Part shown: positions 36,729 to 46,788 of the stretch, in pieces
How the letters are laid out: the number at the start of each line of letters is the position of its first letter
Position numbering within the stretch: the stretch's first letter is position 1
From: CAZTDD01 sp964612675
GTDB taxonomy: Bacteria > Hinthialibacterota > Hinthialibacteria > Hinthialibacterales > JAKPRU01
NCBI GenBank assembly: GCA_964612675.1
Contig: CAZTDD010000012.1
Coordinates: 1-64,000 of the forward strand
Direction of reading: 5' to 3'
DNA length: 64,000 bases
Program-made: the position numbers and the translations under genes
The notes under the pieces: model-generated
What the model was told of the DNA's origin: nothing
The model's input: only the letters and a program-made list of their open reading frames with translations
Database searches by the model: none

Positions 36729-37133
36729 ATGGCCGAATCGGAAGGGAAAACGATCCTCGTAATTGAAGACGAAGACGATGTGGTTCAGTTCCTTGAGATG
36801 GTACTTCAGGATGAAGGCTATCAGGTGGTCGCCGCAGCGGACGGAAACGAGGCGATGGAAAAGATCAAGGAGCAAAAACCGGATTTGATCACTCTCGACC
36901 TGATCATGCCGAGCAAGACTGGGATCGGCTTCTACAACGATCTCCGCCATTCCGATGAATACAAAGACATCCCGATTATCGTTATTACCGGTGTTGACCG
37001 CGACTCTTCCGGGATGATCAGCTTCCGTAAATTTCTCGAAAGCCGGGCCGTGAGTAAGCCTCAAGCGTACTTGGTAAAACCGATCAACTCCGATGAACTC
37101 GTTGAGACAGTGAAAAACGTTCTGTCCGGCTGA
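36729..37133 (+). CDS. single-domain response regulator
   Basis: A 134-aa stand-alone receiver with all key residues: LVIEDEDDV, phospho-Asp in LITLDLIMP, Thr in VITGVDRD, Lys in LVKPINS. It is a paralogue of the 36017 protein, sharing the NEAxEKIKEQKPDLI-like helix, but without the acidic tail. GGAGG precedes the ATG. Such CheY-type proteins act by protein-protein contacts; the target is not visible here. Confidence 0.9.
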   Translation: MAESEGKTILVIEDEDDVVQFLEMVLQDEGYQVVAAADGNEAMEKIKEQKPDLITLDLIMPSKTGIGFYNDLRHSDEYKDIPIIVITGVDRDSSGMISFRKFLESRAVSKPQAYLVKPINSDELVETVKNVLSG

Positions 37134-37228
37134 ACCGGCACGGGGCTGACGTAGGTATTTACTCTCTGTGGCGCTGCTGTCTTTGTCGGGTTGAACCTCC
37201 CCCTTCATCGCGATAGCTTGTCCATATT

Positions 37229-37546
37229 ATGAAAAGTATCGACAGTTCTTTCGCCACAAAGATTCCCCCAGAGGATCTGGAAGCAGCACGGGCGAGTTTG
37301 CCCGAATCTCTCCGACAAGTCGACACAGCAGTTCGTATACAGGCGTTTCTGCATTTAACCCGGAGTGAGAGCCAAGCAAGCGGCGGTCCTTCGACTGTTA
37401 GTGTGATTGTACCGTCGGAAGACCTGGAACCCCTCCTGGTATCCGGTTTTGTCCGGTTGGAACATCTCGTCCCTCTCCAAGATGAACGGCATCTTGTTCT
37501 TATCGAGGAGGGAGAGCTTCGCGACACGCTTCACTGCGATTATTGA
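37229..37546 (+). CDS. small hypothetical protein
   Basis: A 105-aa protein of no recognised family. It has a helical N-terminus and a C-terminal part with alternating hydrophobics (VSVIVPSEDLEPLLVSGFV, LEHLVPLQDERHLVLIEEG). It has no signal peptide. It follows the second receiver by 95 bp in the same direction and could be part of the same transcript. No ribosome site is clear, so it is a modest-confidence gene. Confidence 0.45.
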   Translation: MKSIDSSFATKIPPEDLEAARASLPESLRQVDTAVRIQAFLHLTRSESQASGGPSTVSVIVPSEDLEPLLVSGFVRLEHLVPLQDERHLVLIEEGELRDTLHCDY

Positions 37547-37583
37547 CAGCATCTATGTGTCGACAACAATCGGAACGTGAAGA

Positions 37584-38885
37584 CTACCAATCTTCAGTGC
37601 GCCAGCTGTCGGGTAAAACGCCGATGACGACATCCGGATTCCCGCGTTTGTTGGACGTGAACACGACTCGTGTGCCGTCCGGATTCCAACCGACATGAGG
37701 ATGGGCACCCGTGCCGTAGGTCCGATGGTTCTGAGTCAGACGCCGTATTCGAGCGGTTCGTGCGCTGAAGATCGCGATGTCGCCGTGCCAATTGTCTCCG
37801 GCTACCCACCTTCCGTTTGGGGCGCCGGATGCATGCCACCAATTGTGTTTCGAAATCTTCTCGGGACTGCCACCCGGCCACCACACTCCGGGGCCGACGA
37901 TCCGTGCCTGCCCGGTTGAGAGGTCGAGTACCTTCACATGGGACTCTTCAGCGTGTCCTTCCGATCGGGTTCCCGAGCAAAATGTCAGTTGGTCTCCAAC
38001 CCACCAACATTCATGCGTTACCAGTTCCCCTTCGACCTGCGGATAAATCGGCCACGGCTCCCGGCCCGATAAATCGACAAGCGTCATGCGCGAATGGATT
38101 TTGCCTTCCGGGATTTCCATCGGTCGGTCGGTATGTTCCCGTGCAAACATAACGAGATCCGGTTCCGTCCAGCTTGCCTGTACATGGGTGATCAGCTCGT
38201 TCGACGCTGTCATCTCTTTGTAACTTCCCGTCAATTTGTTCATCCATACAATGTGATATCTCTTTTCCTCTCCCTCCGTTTGAAATCCAATAACAAGAGC
38301 CCTTCCAGTACTATTCTCGTTAATCCCCAGGGACCCGACCATCGTATCCGGAAGCCGTCCGACGAGGCGTTCGTTGACTTTTACCGTAGATCGTTTTTCC
38401 GAGTCGGACGCGGTAACCTCGAAATCCCATTCATAGACAGCTTCTTCGCGAACGAAGTACAGGTGATTCGTGAATCGTCCCGCTGTCGCATGCGATATCC
38501 CGGGATCTTCAGGTCTTTGGAGCCTCACGAGTTCGCCGGTGGATTCAAGGTAACCAAATAATTCCCGCTTTCCCGTACGATTCGTGGTGAAGAAAAGCAT
38601 GGAACCGTCAGGCAGCCAGGAGCGCTGATGGAAATAGAGGTTATTGTCTTCCGCCGGGGCCTTGGTCACGAAGATCAAATCCGCTCCCGAAGAACGATCT
38701 TGAATCGTCTCTCGTTCGGATTCGAAAACCTGACAACTCCAGGATTCGCCCGATATTTCATCCGCCAAGAACCCTGTTGTGAATACCGATAAACAGACCA
38801 GCCACAGTCCTGTGATGACAACGGAACGATTGCTGGACATTTTGGTGTTTTGCTGTTTCTCATACCAACGAAATATCGACTGCAT
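37584..38885 (-). CDS. secreted beta-propeller protein, oligogalacturonate-lyase (PL22)-like
   Basis: A 433-aa exported propeller with a hydrophobic leader (VVITGLWLVCLSVFTTGFL) after a polar start. Features recalling oligogalacturonate lyase include YFHQRSWLPDGSMLFFTTN, KHNWWHASGAPNGRWVAGD and AHPHVGWNPDGTRVVFTS, where the HW-x-AS-x-G and HPH-x-x-W-PDG steps hold candidate metal/catalytic His. TolB-type propellers share the fold, so the lyase function is provisional. ATG 38885 has GGAGG about seven bases upstream. The sulfatase behind it is on the same strand and may share transcription. Confidence 0.65.
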   Translation of the reverse strand: MQSIFRWYEKQQNTKMSSNRSVVITGLWLVCLSVFTTGFLADEISGESWSCQVFESERETIQDRSSGADLIFVTKAPAEDNNLYFHQRSWLPDGSMLFFTTNRTGKRELFGYLESTGELVRLQRPEDPGISHATAGRFTNHLYFVREEAVYEWDFEVTASDSEKRSTVKVNERLVGRLPDTMVGSLGINENSTGRALVIGFQTEGEEKRYHIVWMNKLTGSYKEMTASNELITHVQASWTEPDLVMFAREHTDRPMEIPEGKIHSRMTLVDLSGREPWPIYPQVEGELVTHECWWVGDQLTFCSGTRSEGHAEESHVKVLDLSTGQARIVGPGVWWPGGSPEKISKHNWWHASGAPNGRWVAGDNWHGDIAIFSARTARIRRLTQNHRTYGTGAHPHVGWNPDGTRVVFTSNKRGNPDVVIGVLPDSWRTEDW

Positions 38886-38924
38886 GGATTATTCCTCCAA
38901 ATAGAATACTTGGTCTGCCTATGA

Positions 38925-40439
38925 TCATCCGCGATCGTACCCCTTTTTATAGTCCGCGCGGCAAATCAGCTCTGTTTCGTCCGGGTCTCTTCCGAGTTCA
39001 CTCACCAGCTTCGTGTGCATGGTTTCGATCCGCTGTTTCTGCTGTGGCGACTGGGCCAGGTTATGGAACTCTCCCGGATCTTCGCTCAAGTTGTACAGTT
39101 CACGTTCCGGACCGTACTCCTCGCTCATCTGTGTATGATAGACGTACTTATAATCGCCGGACCGCAGCATCGCAAAACCTGAAGCGATGTTGTGTGCATA
39201 ATACTCGCTGATCGCAAACCCCGGCGCGGATGCCTTCGGATCGTCGAGGTAAGTAGACAACGATTGTCCGTTCCAATCTCCCGGTGTTTCGGCTCCCGCA
39301 GCTTCCACCATCGTCTGTGTAACATCCACCAGAGAACATACCTCTTTGCGGCGCGACCCATCATCCCAGCGACCCGGCCACCGGACCATCAGCGGCACTC
39401 GCGTAGCATGTTCGTACATGCAGTTTTTCCACCACATGCCGTGGTCCCCTTTGTTCTCACCGTGGTCTGTTGTGTAGATGACAAGCGTCGATTCCGCTTC
39501 AGACGAATTGTCGAGAGCCGTCATGAGTTTTCCAATTTGATCATCAAACCAATTGACAAAAGCCCAATAGCACTCCCGCCCGAGTTTTATCTGTTCGGGG
39601 GTTGCTTCTGTGACCCCAAAATCCTGCCGAAGGTGCTTATAGTTCGTAACTTGGGTATCAAAGAAGCCTTCCGGGATGGTAGGCATTGGAATCTTGTCCT
39701 GATAGCGATCATAGTACGACTGCGGGACGATCAACGGGAAGTGAGGGGCGAGATACCCCGCGATCAGGAAGAAAGGAGCATCCTGCTTTTTTCTTTTGGA
39801 GAGGAATTCACTGCACGAGCGAGTCACCTCCCGGTCGTGTTCCATGACTCTTGAAGTTTTATCGACACGAAACTCTGCGGATCGTCCCTTCCAACTCTTC
39901 GAGTTTACGCTGGTGTCGTCAGGTTTTCGACGACCGCCTCGTCCTGATTTCTTGCTATCGTTTGTCCATGCCGGAAAAAGCTCCTGAAGGCCATGACGGC
40001 GCGTGGAGTCGAGATGCATTTTGCCGCTGAGGTGGCAATCGTAACCCGCTGACTTCAGACGTTCTGAGAGGGTGGGGTAGTCCTCGGAAGGCAACCAACA
40101 ACTGTTGCTGTACGCCCCTACGCGTGTGCAGTATTTGCCCGAAAGAAGGCTGAGACGGGAGGGAACGCATAAAGGCGAATTTGTGTAGCAATTATTAAAG
40201 AGTACTCCCCGGTCCGCGAATCGATCCAAATTCGGTGTTTGGATTCTCGGATCGCCATAGCAGCCTGTCACGCCGGGATCGTGCTCATCGGAGATAATGA
40301 ACAGAATGTTGGGGCGCGTATCGCTCGACGCCTGGGCGGATCGGATAAATGCGGGAGCGCTTAGTCCGCCGATGATTCCGCTTAACCGGCCGACAAAATC
40401 TCTTCGACTCATATCTGCGTCTTTGGATTCAACGGACAT
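38925..40439 (-). CDS. Tat-exported Cys-type sulfatase
   Basis: A 504-aa sulfatase with Tat leader (SRRDFVGRLSGIIGGL). The formylglycine site is Cys91 in CVPSRLSLLSGK, the classical C-x-P-S-R. Metal-binding ISDEH and late TTDHGENKGDHGMW are present. The active Cys must be oxidised to formylglycine by a maturase not seen here. It removes sulfate esters, probably from polysaccharides. The start at 40439 is preferred because it begins at the Tat leader and has GGAG six bases upstream; a longer frame to 40511 has no such signal. It diverges from the Gfo/Idh gene. Confidence 0.93.
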   Translation of the reverse strand: MSVESKDADMSRRDFVGRLSGIIGGLSAPAFIRSAQASSDTRPNILFIISDEHDPGVTGCYGDPRIQTPNLDRFADRGVLFNNCYTNSPLCVPSRLSLLSGKYCTRVGAYSNSCWLPSEDYPTLSERLKSAGYDCHLSGKMHLDSTRRHGLQELFPAWTNDSKKSGRGGRRKPDDTSVNSKSWKGRSAEFRVDKTSRVMEHDREVTRSCSEFLSKRKKQDAPFFLIAGYLAPHFPLIVPQSYYDRYQDKIPMPTIPEGFFDTQVTNYKHLRQDFGVTEATPEQIKLGRECYWAFVNWFDDQIGKLMTALDNSSEAESTLVIYTTDHGENKGDHGMWWKNCMYEHATRVPLMVRWPGRWDDGSRRKEVCSLVDVTQTMVEAAGAETPGDWNGQSLSTYLDDPKASAPGFAISEYYAHNIASGFAMLRSGDYKYVYHTQMSEEYGPERELYNLSEDPGEFHNLAQSPQQKQRIETMHTKLVSELGRDPDETELICRADYKKGYDRG

Positions 40440-40700
40440 TGCTCTCTCCTTCCTTCTTGTCACGAGTTGTTTTTCGATTCTATGTCTTTTTACCGGCGCT
40501 GTCTTCAGCACTCCGAATGAGAAACAGCTGCCTCCCCTGTCTTGATTAGAACCGAGTATCCCTTCGTCCTGCCGTAGTTATAAGGCCGTGTTTCACCTTC
40601 CAAGAGTGTGATAAGGTAGGAAGCCGTCTGAGAGATTCTCGTGTCGGATGTCTCAGCCATCCGAGGTTCACGGTACACCAATTCAGTCAGGAGTAAGGTC

Positions 40701-42005
40701 ATGGGGACAACAAGCCATGAAGCATTCAATCGCAGGACTTTTTTGAAATCCACAGGCGTCGCGGCCGCGGCAGTCAGCGCCACAAATTACCGCGCTATGG
40801 CCGGGACCGGCCCGAATGAGAAGATCCGCGCAGGATGTATCGGTGTCGGAGGAATGGGAACGAGCCGTCTCAAAGAACTTCTTCGGCAGGATGATGTAGA
40901 CGTTGTTGCGATTTGCGATGTCGATAGTCAACATGCCGAACGCGCAGCAGCGCTTGTCGAAGAGCGGTCTCACCTGAAACCGGACCAGTATAAAGATTTC
41001 CGCAAAGTATTGGATCGGGACGATATCGATGTAGTGACGGTAACCACGCCCGACCACTGGCATGCGTTGCCTTTCGTTAATGCATGTGAAGCCGGTAAAG
41101 ATATTTTCGTGGAAAAACCGTTGTGTCACAGCTTCTTCGAAGGGAAGAAGATGCTGGAGGCGGCGAGAGAGTATAAGCGTGTGTCGCAAATGGGAAATCA
41201 TATTCACGCAGGCGAGAATTATCGCAAAGTCGTTCAGATTGCCCGCTCCGGTATCCTTGGCGATATCACGCGTGTGCAGGTCTGGAAAACTTCGGGAATC
41301 AACGATCTCGGGAAGCCTGCCAACTCGAATCCTCCGTCTTCGCTGGACTATGACTTCTGGCTGGGACCGGCGCCCAAACGGCCTTATAACCCGCTCCGGA
41401 GCCATTTCGATTTCCGTTATTTCTGGGATTACTCCGGTGGAGCGTTCGCCGATTTCTGGTGCCATATCAGCGATATCGCCTACTGGGCGCTTGATCTGAA
41501 GGCCCCCCGAACCGTAAGCGCTACGGGCGGACGGCGGCTTGTGGATGATATTGCTGAGACTCCGAATACTCTTGAAGTGATCTACGACTACGATGGAATT
41601 CCTCTCGTTTTTACATTGAATCCGACCGGGATCCCCGGATTTCTTCACATGGGCGGAATCGGCTGCATGATCCAGGGAGTTAAAGGAACCCTCGTTACGA
41701 ATTACAGTTCTCACGAAGTGTATATCGACAACAAAAAGGTCGAGGATCCGGATCTTGGCAGCACTCCGGCGCTGGAACCCTCTCCGGGCCATATGCGACA
41801 GTTTCTGAACTGCGTCAAAACCCGGGAAGCGCCGGACTGTAACGTGGAATACGCTCAAAGGCTCGTGAAAGGTATGCATCTCGGCCTGATTGCCTACAAG
41901 CGAGGCGAAACAGTCACATGGGATGACGAAAAGGAGCGTTTCATTCGCGACAGCCAGGCAAACCGGATGCTCCAGCGGCGATATCGCAGACCGTGGCGTC
42001 TGTAG
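40701..42005 (+). CDS. Tat-exported Gfo/Idh/MocA-family oxidoreductase
   Basis: A 434-aa NAD(P)-dependent sugar oxidoreductase with Tat leader (NRRTFLKSTGVAAAAVSA). The Rossmann motif is GCIGVGGMGTSRL; the family lysine is in FVEKPLCH, and the C-terminal catalytic domain has WLGPAPKRPYN, DFWCHISDIAYWALD. Start 40701 has AGGAG about eight bases upstream. The exact sugar is unknown. The protein ends in RPWRL, as in many secreted Gfo/Idh proteins. Next comes a beta-helix protein, so the group likely handles a polysaccharide and its products. Confidence 0.9.
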   Translation: MGTTSHEAFNRRTFLKSTGVAAAAVSATNYRAMAGTGPNEKIRAGCIGVGGMGTSRLKELLRQDDVDVVAICDVDSQHAERAAALVEERSHLKPDQYKDFRKVLDRDDIDVVTVTTPDHWHALPFVNACEAGKDIFVEKPLCHSFFEGKKMLEAAREYKRVSQMGNHIHAGENYRKVVQIARSGILGDITRVQVWKTSGINDLGKPANSNPPSSLDYDFWLGPAPKRPYNPLRSHFDFRYFWDYSGGAFADFWCHISDIAYWALDLKAPRTVSATGGRRLVDDIAETPNTLEVIYDYDGIPLVFTLNPTGIPGFLHMGGIGCMIQGVKGTLVTNYSSHEVYIDNKKVEDPDLGSTPALEPSPGHMRQFLNCVKTREAPDCNVEYAQRLVKGMHLGLIAYKRGETVTWDDEKERFIRDSQANRMLQRRYRRPWRL

Positions 42006-42057
42006 ATTTCCGCTGCTCTTTCAAATTTGAATGAACAAAATGGAGGTAATTTCCTCT

Positions 42058-44184
42058 ATGCGACATGGGGCATTTATTGCTGCAGTATGCTGGTCACTAT
42101 TGGTTTCCACCGGCGTTTCATGTATTGCGGACGATCGCGTACCGGGAACGCCGGCTTTCTATTACGTGGCCGCCGACGGAGACGATTCGTGGTCCGGCGA
42201 GCTGAAACAACCCAATGACGATCGGACGGACGGACCGTTCGCGACCCTCAAACAAGCCCGAGACCGCATTCGCGCTCTTAAAGCGGAGCAGGGCGGTTCA
42301 CTCAGACAGCCCGTGACTGTTTTCGTGCGGGAGGGTTTTTATTTTCTTACGGAGCCGTTGAAACTGGCACCGCAAGACTCGGGAACCCATCAATACCGTG
42401 TCACTTACGCGGCGTATCCGGACGAAAATCCCGTGATCAGCGGTGGACGTTTGATTTCCGACTGGGAACAGCAGGGTCGGAATGGCAGCCTTGTGGCCGA
42501 GTTGCCGGAAGTGCGCGATCAAGACTGGCGTTTCTCGCAGCTCTGGACAAAGGACGGCGTTCGATTGACACGTGCTCGCCATCCGAATTCAGGTCTTCTG
42601 CAGATTGACAATGTTCCCGACTTGAATCCAAAGGACCCATACAATGTGGGTCAAAAGCGCTTCCAATACAAACCCGGCGATCTACTCGATTATCAGGACC
42701 TTGCCGATGCACAGATCGTCTTGCTTCACTTCTGGGTCTCCGCTCGTTTGCCCGTCCAGCGCATCGACGAAGAAAACCACATGATCGAGTTGGAGTTGAA
42801 AACCAGGCGCAAAATGACCGAGTCGGGAAAAGCCGGGAAATTGGCACCGTATTATATTGAAAATGCGCTCGAGTTGATGGATTCTCCCGGCGAGTGGTTT
42901 CTGGATTGCTCTTCCGGAAAACTTCATTTCATACCGAAAACATCGATGGGAAACGAAGGGAGCTCGCCGGAAGTAGTCGCACCCGTTCTATCAAAGCTGG
43001 TTCACATTGAGGGCCGTCCTGAATCTGGAGATTATGTCGAATATGTACATTTCGACGGTTTGACCTTTTCGCACACAGATTGGCTATTGCCCAAAGGCGA
43101 GGCTGGAGATCATCAGGCTGCGTCAATCGTTCCGGCTGCGTTGTATGCGGAAGGTGCGAAACGGTGCCGGTTCTCCGAATGCACGATCGCTCACATTGGG
43201 AATTATGGTATTGAACTGGGACGCGGGTGTCAGGAAAATGAAATTGTCGGGTGTAGTGTACATGATTTGGGTGCCGGTGGAATTCGAGTCGGCGAGAAAA
43301 CACAAAGAGGTTCAGAAAACGAGCAATGTTTTGCCAACGAGGTTGTAGATTGCGAGATTTTCGACGGCGGTCATTTCTTTTATCAAGGAATTGGTTTGTG
43401 GCTGGGCCAAACATACGAAAACCGAATTGCACATAATCACATTCATGATTTTTACTACACCGGTATCTCTGTCGGCTGGACGTGGGGATACGGCAGTACC
43501 TTGGCAAGTGACAATCGAATTGAATACAACCATGTTCATCATATCGGCGGTCGTTCGGAAGAATACTGCGACGAACGGATAGGCCCCGGGCCGATTTTGA
43601 GCGACATGGGCGGGATTTATACACTGGGGACGCAACCCGGGACGACGATTAGCCATAACGTGTTTCATGACATTGCAGCGCGTGCTTACGGCGGCTGGGG
43701 AATATACTTTGATGAAGGAAGCTCGTTTATCCGTGCAGAGGATAATCTAGTCTATCGAACAACGCACGGGGGATTTCATCAGCATTACGGAAAAGAGAAT
43801 ATCATACAAAACAATATCTTCGCGTACGGGCGCGATCAACAGATTCAGCGAACGAGAATCGAAGATCATCTCAGTTTTGTTTTTCGGCGAAACATCGTTT
43901 TCTGGCAGGACGGCAAGCTGCTTGCAGGTCGATGGAAAGACGACCACTATGTGATGGACTCCAATCTATACTGGAAAGTGGACGAACAGGACCTTGATTT
44001 CTCCGGATCGACTTTGGAGGAATGGCGGAAGAAAGGTCAGGGCAAGCACTCCATGATTCACGATCCGAAATTCAAAAACGCGGCCGTTTCGAATTATACT
44101 TTTACCGATCGCGAAGCAATTTCTGAAATCGGTTTTGTCCCTTTTTCTCGGAAACATGTCGGACCAAGGCTTCGACATCATTGA
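42058..44184 (+). CDS. exported right-handed beta-helix (pectate-lyase-like) protein
   Basis: A 708-aa exported protein. The start at 42058 is preferred: it opens on a leader (HGAFIAAVCWSLLVSTG) and has GGAGG eleven bases before; a start at 42031 lacks a signal. A conserved N-terminal tag (FYYVAADGDDSWSGE, GPFATLKQARD) is typical of beta-helix enzymes of the right_handed_beta_helix family. The middle has repeats of about 25 residues with Asn ladders (NEIVGCSVHDLGAGGIRVG, NRIAHNHIHDFYYTGISVG). No catalytic site can be set. It follows the Gfo/Idh gene in the same direction. Confidence 0.82.
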   Translation: MRHGAFIAAVCWSLLVSTGVSCIADDRVPGTPAFYYVAADGDDSWSGELKQPNDDRTDGPFATLKQARDRIRALKAEQGGSLRQPVTVFVREGFYFLTEPLKLAPQDSGTHQYRVTYAAYPDENPVISGGRLISDWEQQGRNGSLVAELPEVRDQDWRFSQLWTKDGVRLTRARHPNSGLLQIDNVPDLNPKDPYNVGQKRFQYKPGDLLDYQDLADAQIVLLHFWVSARLPVQRIDEENHMIELELKTRRKMTESGKAGKLAPYYIENALELMDSPGEWFLDCSSGKLHFIPKTSMGNEGSSPEVVAPVLSKLVHIEGRPESGDYVEYVHFDGLTFSHTDWLLPKGEAGDHQAASIVPAALYAEGAKRCRFSECTIAHIGNYGIELGRGCQENEIVGCSVHDLGAGGIRVGEKTQRGSENEQCFANEVVDCEIFDGGHFFYQGIGLWLGQTYENRIAHNHIHDFYYTGISVGWTWGYGSTLASDNRIEYNHVHHIGGRSEEYCDERIGPGPILSDMGGIYTLGTQPGTTISHNVFHDIAARAYGGWGIYFDEGSSFIRAEDNLVYRTTHGGFHQHYGKENIIQNNIFAYGRDQQIQRTRIEDHLSFVFRRNIVFWQDGKLLAGRWKDDHYVMDSNLYWKVDEQDLDFSGSTLEEWRKKGQGKHSMIHDPKFKNAAVSNYTFTDREAISEIGFVPFSRKHVGPRLRHH

Positions 44185-44213
44185 GACACGGCCTACCGGA
44201 TGGATGGATTTGA

Positions 44214-45272
44214 ATGAGCATGACGCCTCGCGAACGTTGGATTGCCGTGTTGAACGGTGACTCACCGGACCGTGTTCCCGCCGATTACTGGGGAACGGAG
44301 GAAGTGACAGCCCGGCTGTTGAAGGATCTTGCGTGTGCGACGGAGGACGATCTTTGGCGAAAACTCCGTGTGGACCGCACACATGCCGTGGCGCCTCGTT
44401 TCATCGGTCCGAAGCCGGAGCCGGGCAAAGATATCTGGGGCGTGACGTATCGTGAGCAGCGCTACGGGGAGAATCTCGGCAGCTACCGGGAAGTGGAGCA
44501 CCATCCTCTCGCGGAGATGACCGATCCGGCTGAGTTGGAAAATCATATATGGCCGGACGCCGATTGGTTCGATTACTCGGAAATCCGTCAGGATCTGGAG
44601 AAACTGGAGGAATGGCCTGTAATGGCGGGGCATTATGAGCCGCTTCTCTATTATTCCGCCCTACGCGGATTTGAGCGTATGCTCATGGATTTGTCGGTGG
44701 CGCCGGAGTTTGCCGAGCGCGTTCTGCAGAAGATATTCGATTTTTTGTATGAATATACAAAACGGATTTTCGAAGCTGCTGGAGAGCGGGGCGGTATTCT
44801 TTATACCTACGTTGCAGAAGATCTTGGCACACAGAACGGTTTGTTGATCGGCCTGGATATGATCGATCGGTTTTTGATTCCGCGAATGCGGGCCATGGTA
44901 GACCTCGCACATTCGTTCGGGATTAAGGCGTTTCATCACGATGACGGTGCGTGTCGAGAAGTTCTGCCGCGTATGGTCGACATCGGCATCGATATCCTGA
45001 ACCCAATTCAATGGCGTTGTCCCGGCATGGACCGCGAAGGGTTGAAGCGTGACTTCGGCGATGCATTTGTTTTTCACGGGGGTGTCGATAACCAACACAC
45101 CTTGCCTTTCGGCACACCCGAAGACATACGGACGGAAGTCGCCGAGAACATCCGTATCCTCGGTGCGGACGGAGGGTATATCGTTGCTCCCTGTCATAAT
45201 ATTCAGCCAAACACACCGACGGAGAACATCGTTGCACTATACGACGCGGTCGAAAAGTACGGTTCCCGGTGA
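44214..45272 (+). CDS. uroporphyrinogen decarboxylase (URO-D)-superfamily protein
   Basis: A 352-aa cytoplasmic TIM-barrel protein of the URO-D family, which also includes corrinoid methyltransferases such as MtaA. Family marks are RERWIAVLNGDSPDRVP at the start, HHDDGACREVLPRMVDIGID, HGGVDNQHTLPFG and YIVAPCHNIQPNTPTENI near the end. Members near sugar genes are common in PVC-type genomes, where the substrate is unknown. It is 29 bp after the beta-helix gene and may be in one transcript with it. A heme role is unlikely, as no other heme genes are near. Confidence 0.83.
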   Translation: MSMTPRERWIAVLNGDSPDRVPADYWGTEEVTARLLKDLACATEDDLWRKLRVDRTHAVAPRFIGPKPEPGKDIWGVTYREQRYGENLGSYREVEHHPLAEMTDPAELENHIWPDADWFDYSEIRQDLEKLEEWPVMAGHYEPLLYYSALRGFERMLMDLSVAPEFAERVLQKIFDFLYEYTKRIFEAAGERGGILYTYVAEDLGTQNGLLIGLDMIDRFLIPRMRAMVDLAHSFGIKAFHHDDGACREVLPRMVDIGIDILNPIQWRCPGMDREGLKRDFGDAFVFHGGVDNQHTLPFGTPEDIRTEVAENIRILGADGGYIVAPCHNIQPNTPTENIVALYDAVEKYGSR

Positions 45273-45349
45273 CGGAAACTGCCGGTTGTCTTCCTTTCGA
45301 TGCTGTAGTACATTGAGACGAGGATCATCCAGGCAAAGGGGATAGGGCG

Positions 45350-45970
45350 ATGAATGGCCGGAAGAGATCGGAACGTTGCGGATTCACTCTCATCGAACTG
45401 CTGATTGTCGTGGCGATTATCGGCATCCTTGCGGCAATCGCAGTACCAAACTTTCTCAATGCGCAGATTCGTGCGAAAGTGGCCCGCGTCGAGAACGATT
45501 TCCGCACCCTGGCGACCGCTATTGAATCGTACTTTATGGACAACAATTCCTATCCGCCTTATCCGGACTGGGGCGGTCACACAAGTCCGTTGTATTTCAA
45601 TTCACTGAGCACGCCCGTGGCCTATTTGACCAATGCGGAATCTATCGATGACCCGTTCCAGGTTAAAGTCGATCAGGACGGGCAGCCGGGATTTCGGTAT
45701 GGTTACTTCGATCCAACGTTGCCCAACGGCCCCAAACAGAAATTCTCTCGACCGGGAGCAATGACCGAATGGAAGGGAATCCAGATGCCGGGCAATTACA
45801 AGTGGTGGGTCATTTCCCGAGGCCCGGATCAAATCATGGACGGCGACAGCGGCAGCCTCAGTCCGGAATCGGGAGCCGTTGTATTTGAGCCGGGACCGAA
45901 TATATTCCTCGTTTACGATTCATCGAACGGCTGCAAGAGCCGTGGCGATATCCACAGATTTGGACCGTGA
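45350..45970 (+). CDS. type II secretion pseudopilin (GspG-like)
   Basis: A 206-aa class III prepilin: basic leader (MNGRKRSERCG), then FTLIELLIVVAIIGILAAIA with Glu5. After the helix come NFLNAQIRAKVARV and a long soluble domain with aromatic segments (YKWWVISRGPDQ). It is a paralogue of the protein at 41..685. Only ~66 bp separates it from the ThuA gene downstream. No assembly genes are present. Confidence 0.85.
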   Translation: MNGRKRSERCGFTLIELLIVVAIIGILAAIAVPNFLNAQIRAKVARVENDFRTLATAIESYFMDNNSYPPYPDWGGHTSPLYFNSLSTPVAYLTNAESIDDPFQVKVDQDGQPGFRYGYFDPTLPNGPKQKFSRPGAMTEWKGIQMPGNYKWWVISRGPDQIMDGDSGSLSPESGAVVFEPGPNIFLVYDSSNGCKSRGDIHRFGP

Positions 45971-46035
45971 GAAGATCCTGCGCCTCAGGGGGCGGGAAAA
46001 TCAATTCATTGCAAAAAAGGTAAGGAGGCCTGTCA

Positions 46036-46788
46036 ATGAAAAAACAATATGTTGTCTGGACGCTCGTTCTTCTGTTGGCGGTTTGTGTCGTCAGCGTACC
46101 CCGAGCGGCTCATGGCGCGGATGAAGGTCCGGTCAAGGCTCTCTTGATTGGGATGGAGCCTCATGGAGAACCGGGGATTCTGGACGAGACATTGGAGAAC
46201 ATTAAGGCCAATTATCCCTCGGTTGATATTACGGCCGTGGAAAAGGACAACCTGGAAGCCATGAGATATGAGAACCTCAAGAAGTTTGACGTCCTCTGTC
46301 TCGAACAAATGCAGGTGGAAGATGGCAACCCGCCGGATACCGTGAAGGACGGGATTCTCCAGTTCCTGAAGGAAGGCGGCGGGCTGGTCGTTATTCATTT
46401 CGCCGTTGCCAATTGCCAGAAATGGAGAGACTCGATTGATATATTCGGAGCGATGTGGGTAAGCGGAAAATCGACGCACGGCCCCTACCACGAATTCCGG
46501 GTGGACGTGATCGACGAGGCTCATCCCATCGTGGACGGAGTCCGCCCCTTTATTACGAACGACGAACTCTATTTCAACTTGTTGATGCGTCCGGATATGC
46601 ATGTCATTATGGCCGCCGATGAAGAGCGATTCGGCCATACCGTTGCGGAGCCCATGCTTTGCACGCATTATGTCCATAACGCCCGGTGTGTTTATTTCGC
46701 ACTTGGACACGATCGAAAATCCTGCAGTCCGCCGGAATACAAGAAGATCCTTGTCCAGTCCATCGAATGGGCTGCTTGCAGACGATAG
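46036..46788 (+). CDS. exported ThuA-like protein
   Basis: A 250-aa protein with signal peptide (VVWTLVLLLAVCVVSV). It fits the ThuA (trehalose utilisation) fold, a glutamine-amidotransferase-like fold without the known catalytic Cys: GGGLVVIHFAVANCQKW, THGPYHEFRVDVIDEAHPI, then CVYFALGHDRKS. ThuA proteins occur beside Gfo/Idh enzymes and may act on oxidised sugars. AAGGAGG precedes the ATG. It is followed by 263 bp without a clear feature. Confidence 0.82.
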   Translation: MKKQYVVWTLVLLLAVCVVSVPRAAHGADEGPVKALLIGMEPHGEPGILDETLENIKANYPSVDITAVEKDNLEAMRYENLKKFDVLCLEQMQVEDGNPPDTVKDGILQFLKEGGGLVVIHFAVANCQKWRDSIDIFGAMWVSGKSTHGPYHEFRVDVIDEAHPIVDGVRPFITNDELYFNLLMRPDMHVIMAADEERFGHTVAEPMLCTHYVHNARCVYFALGHDRKSCSPPEYKKILVQSIEWAACRR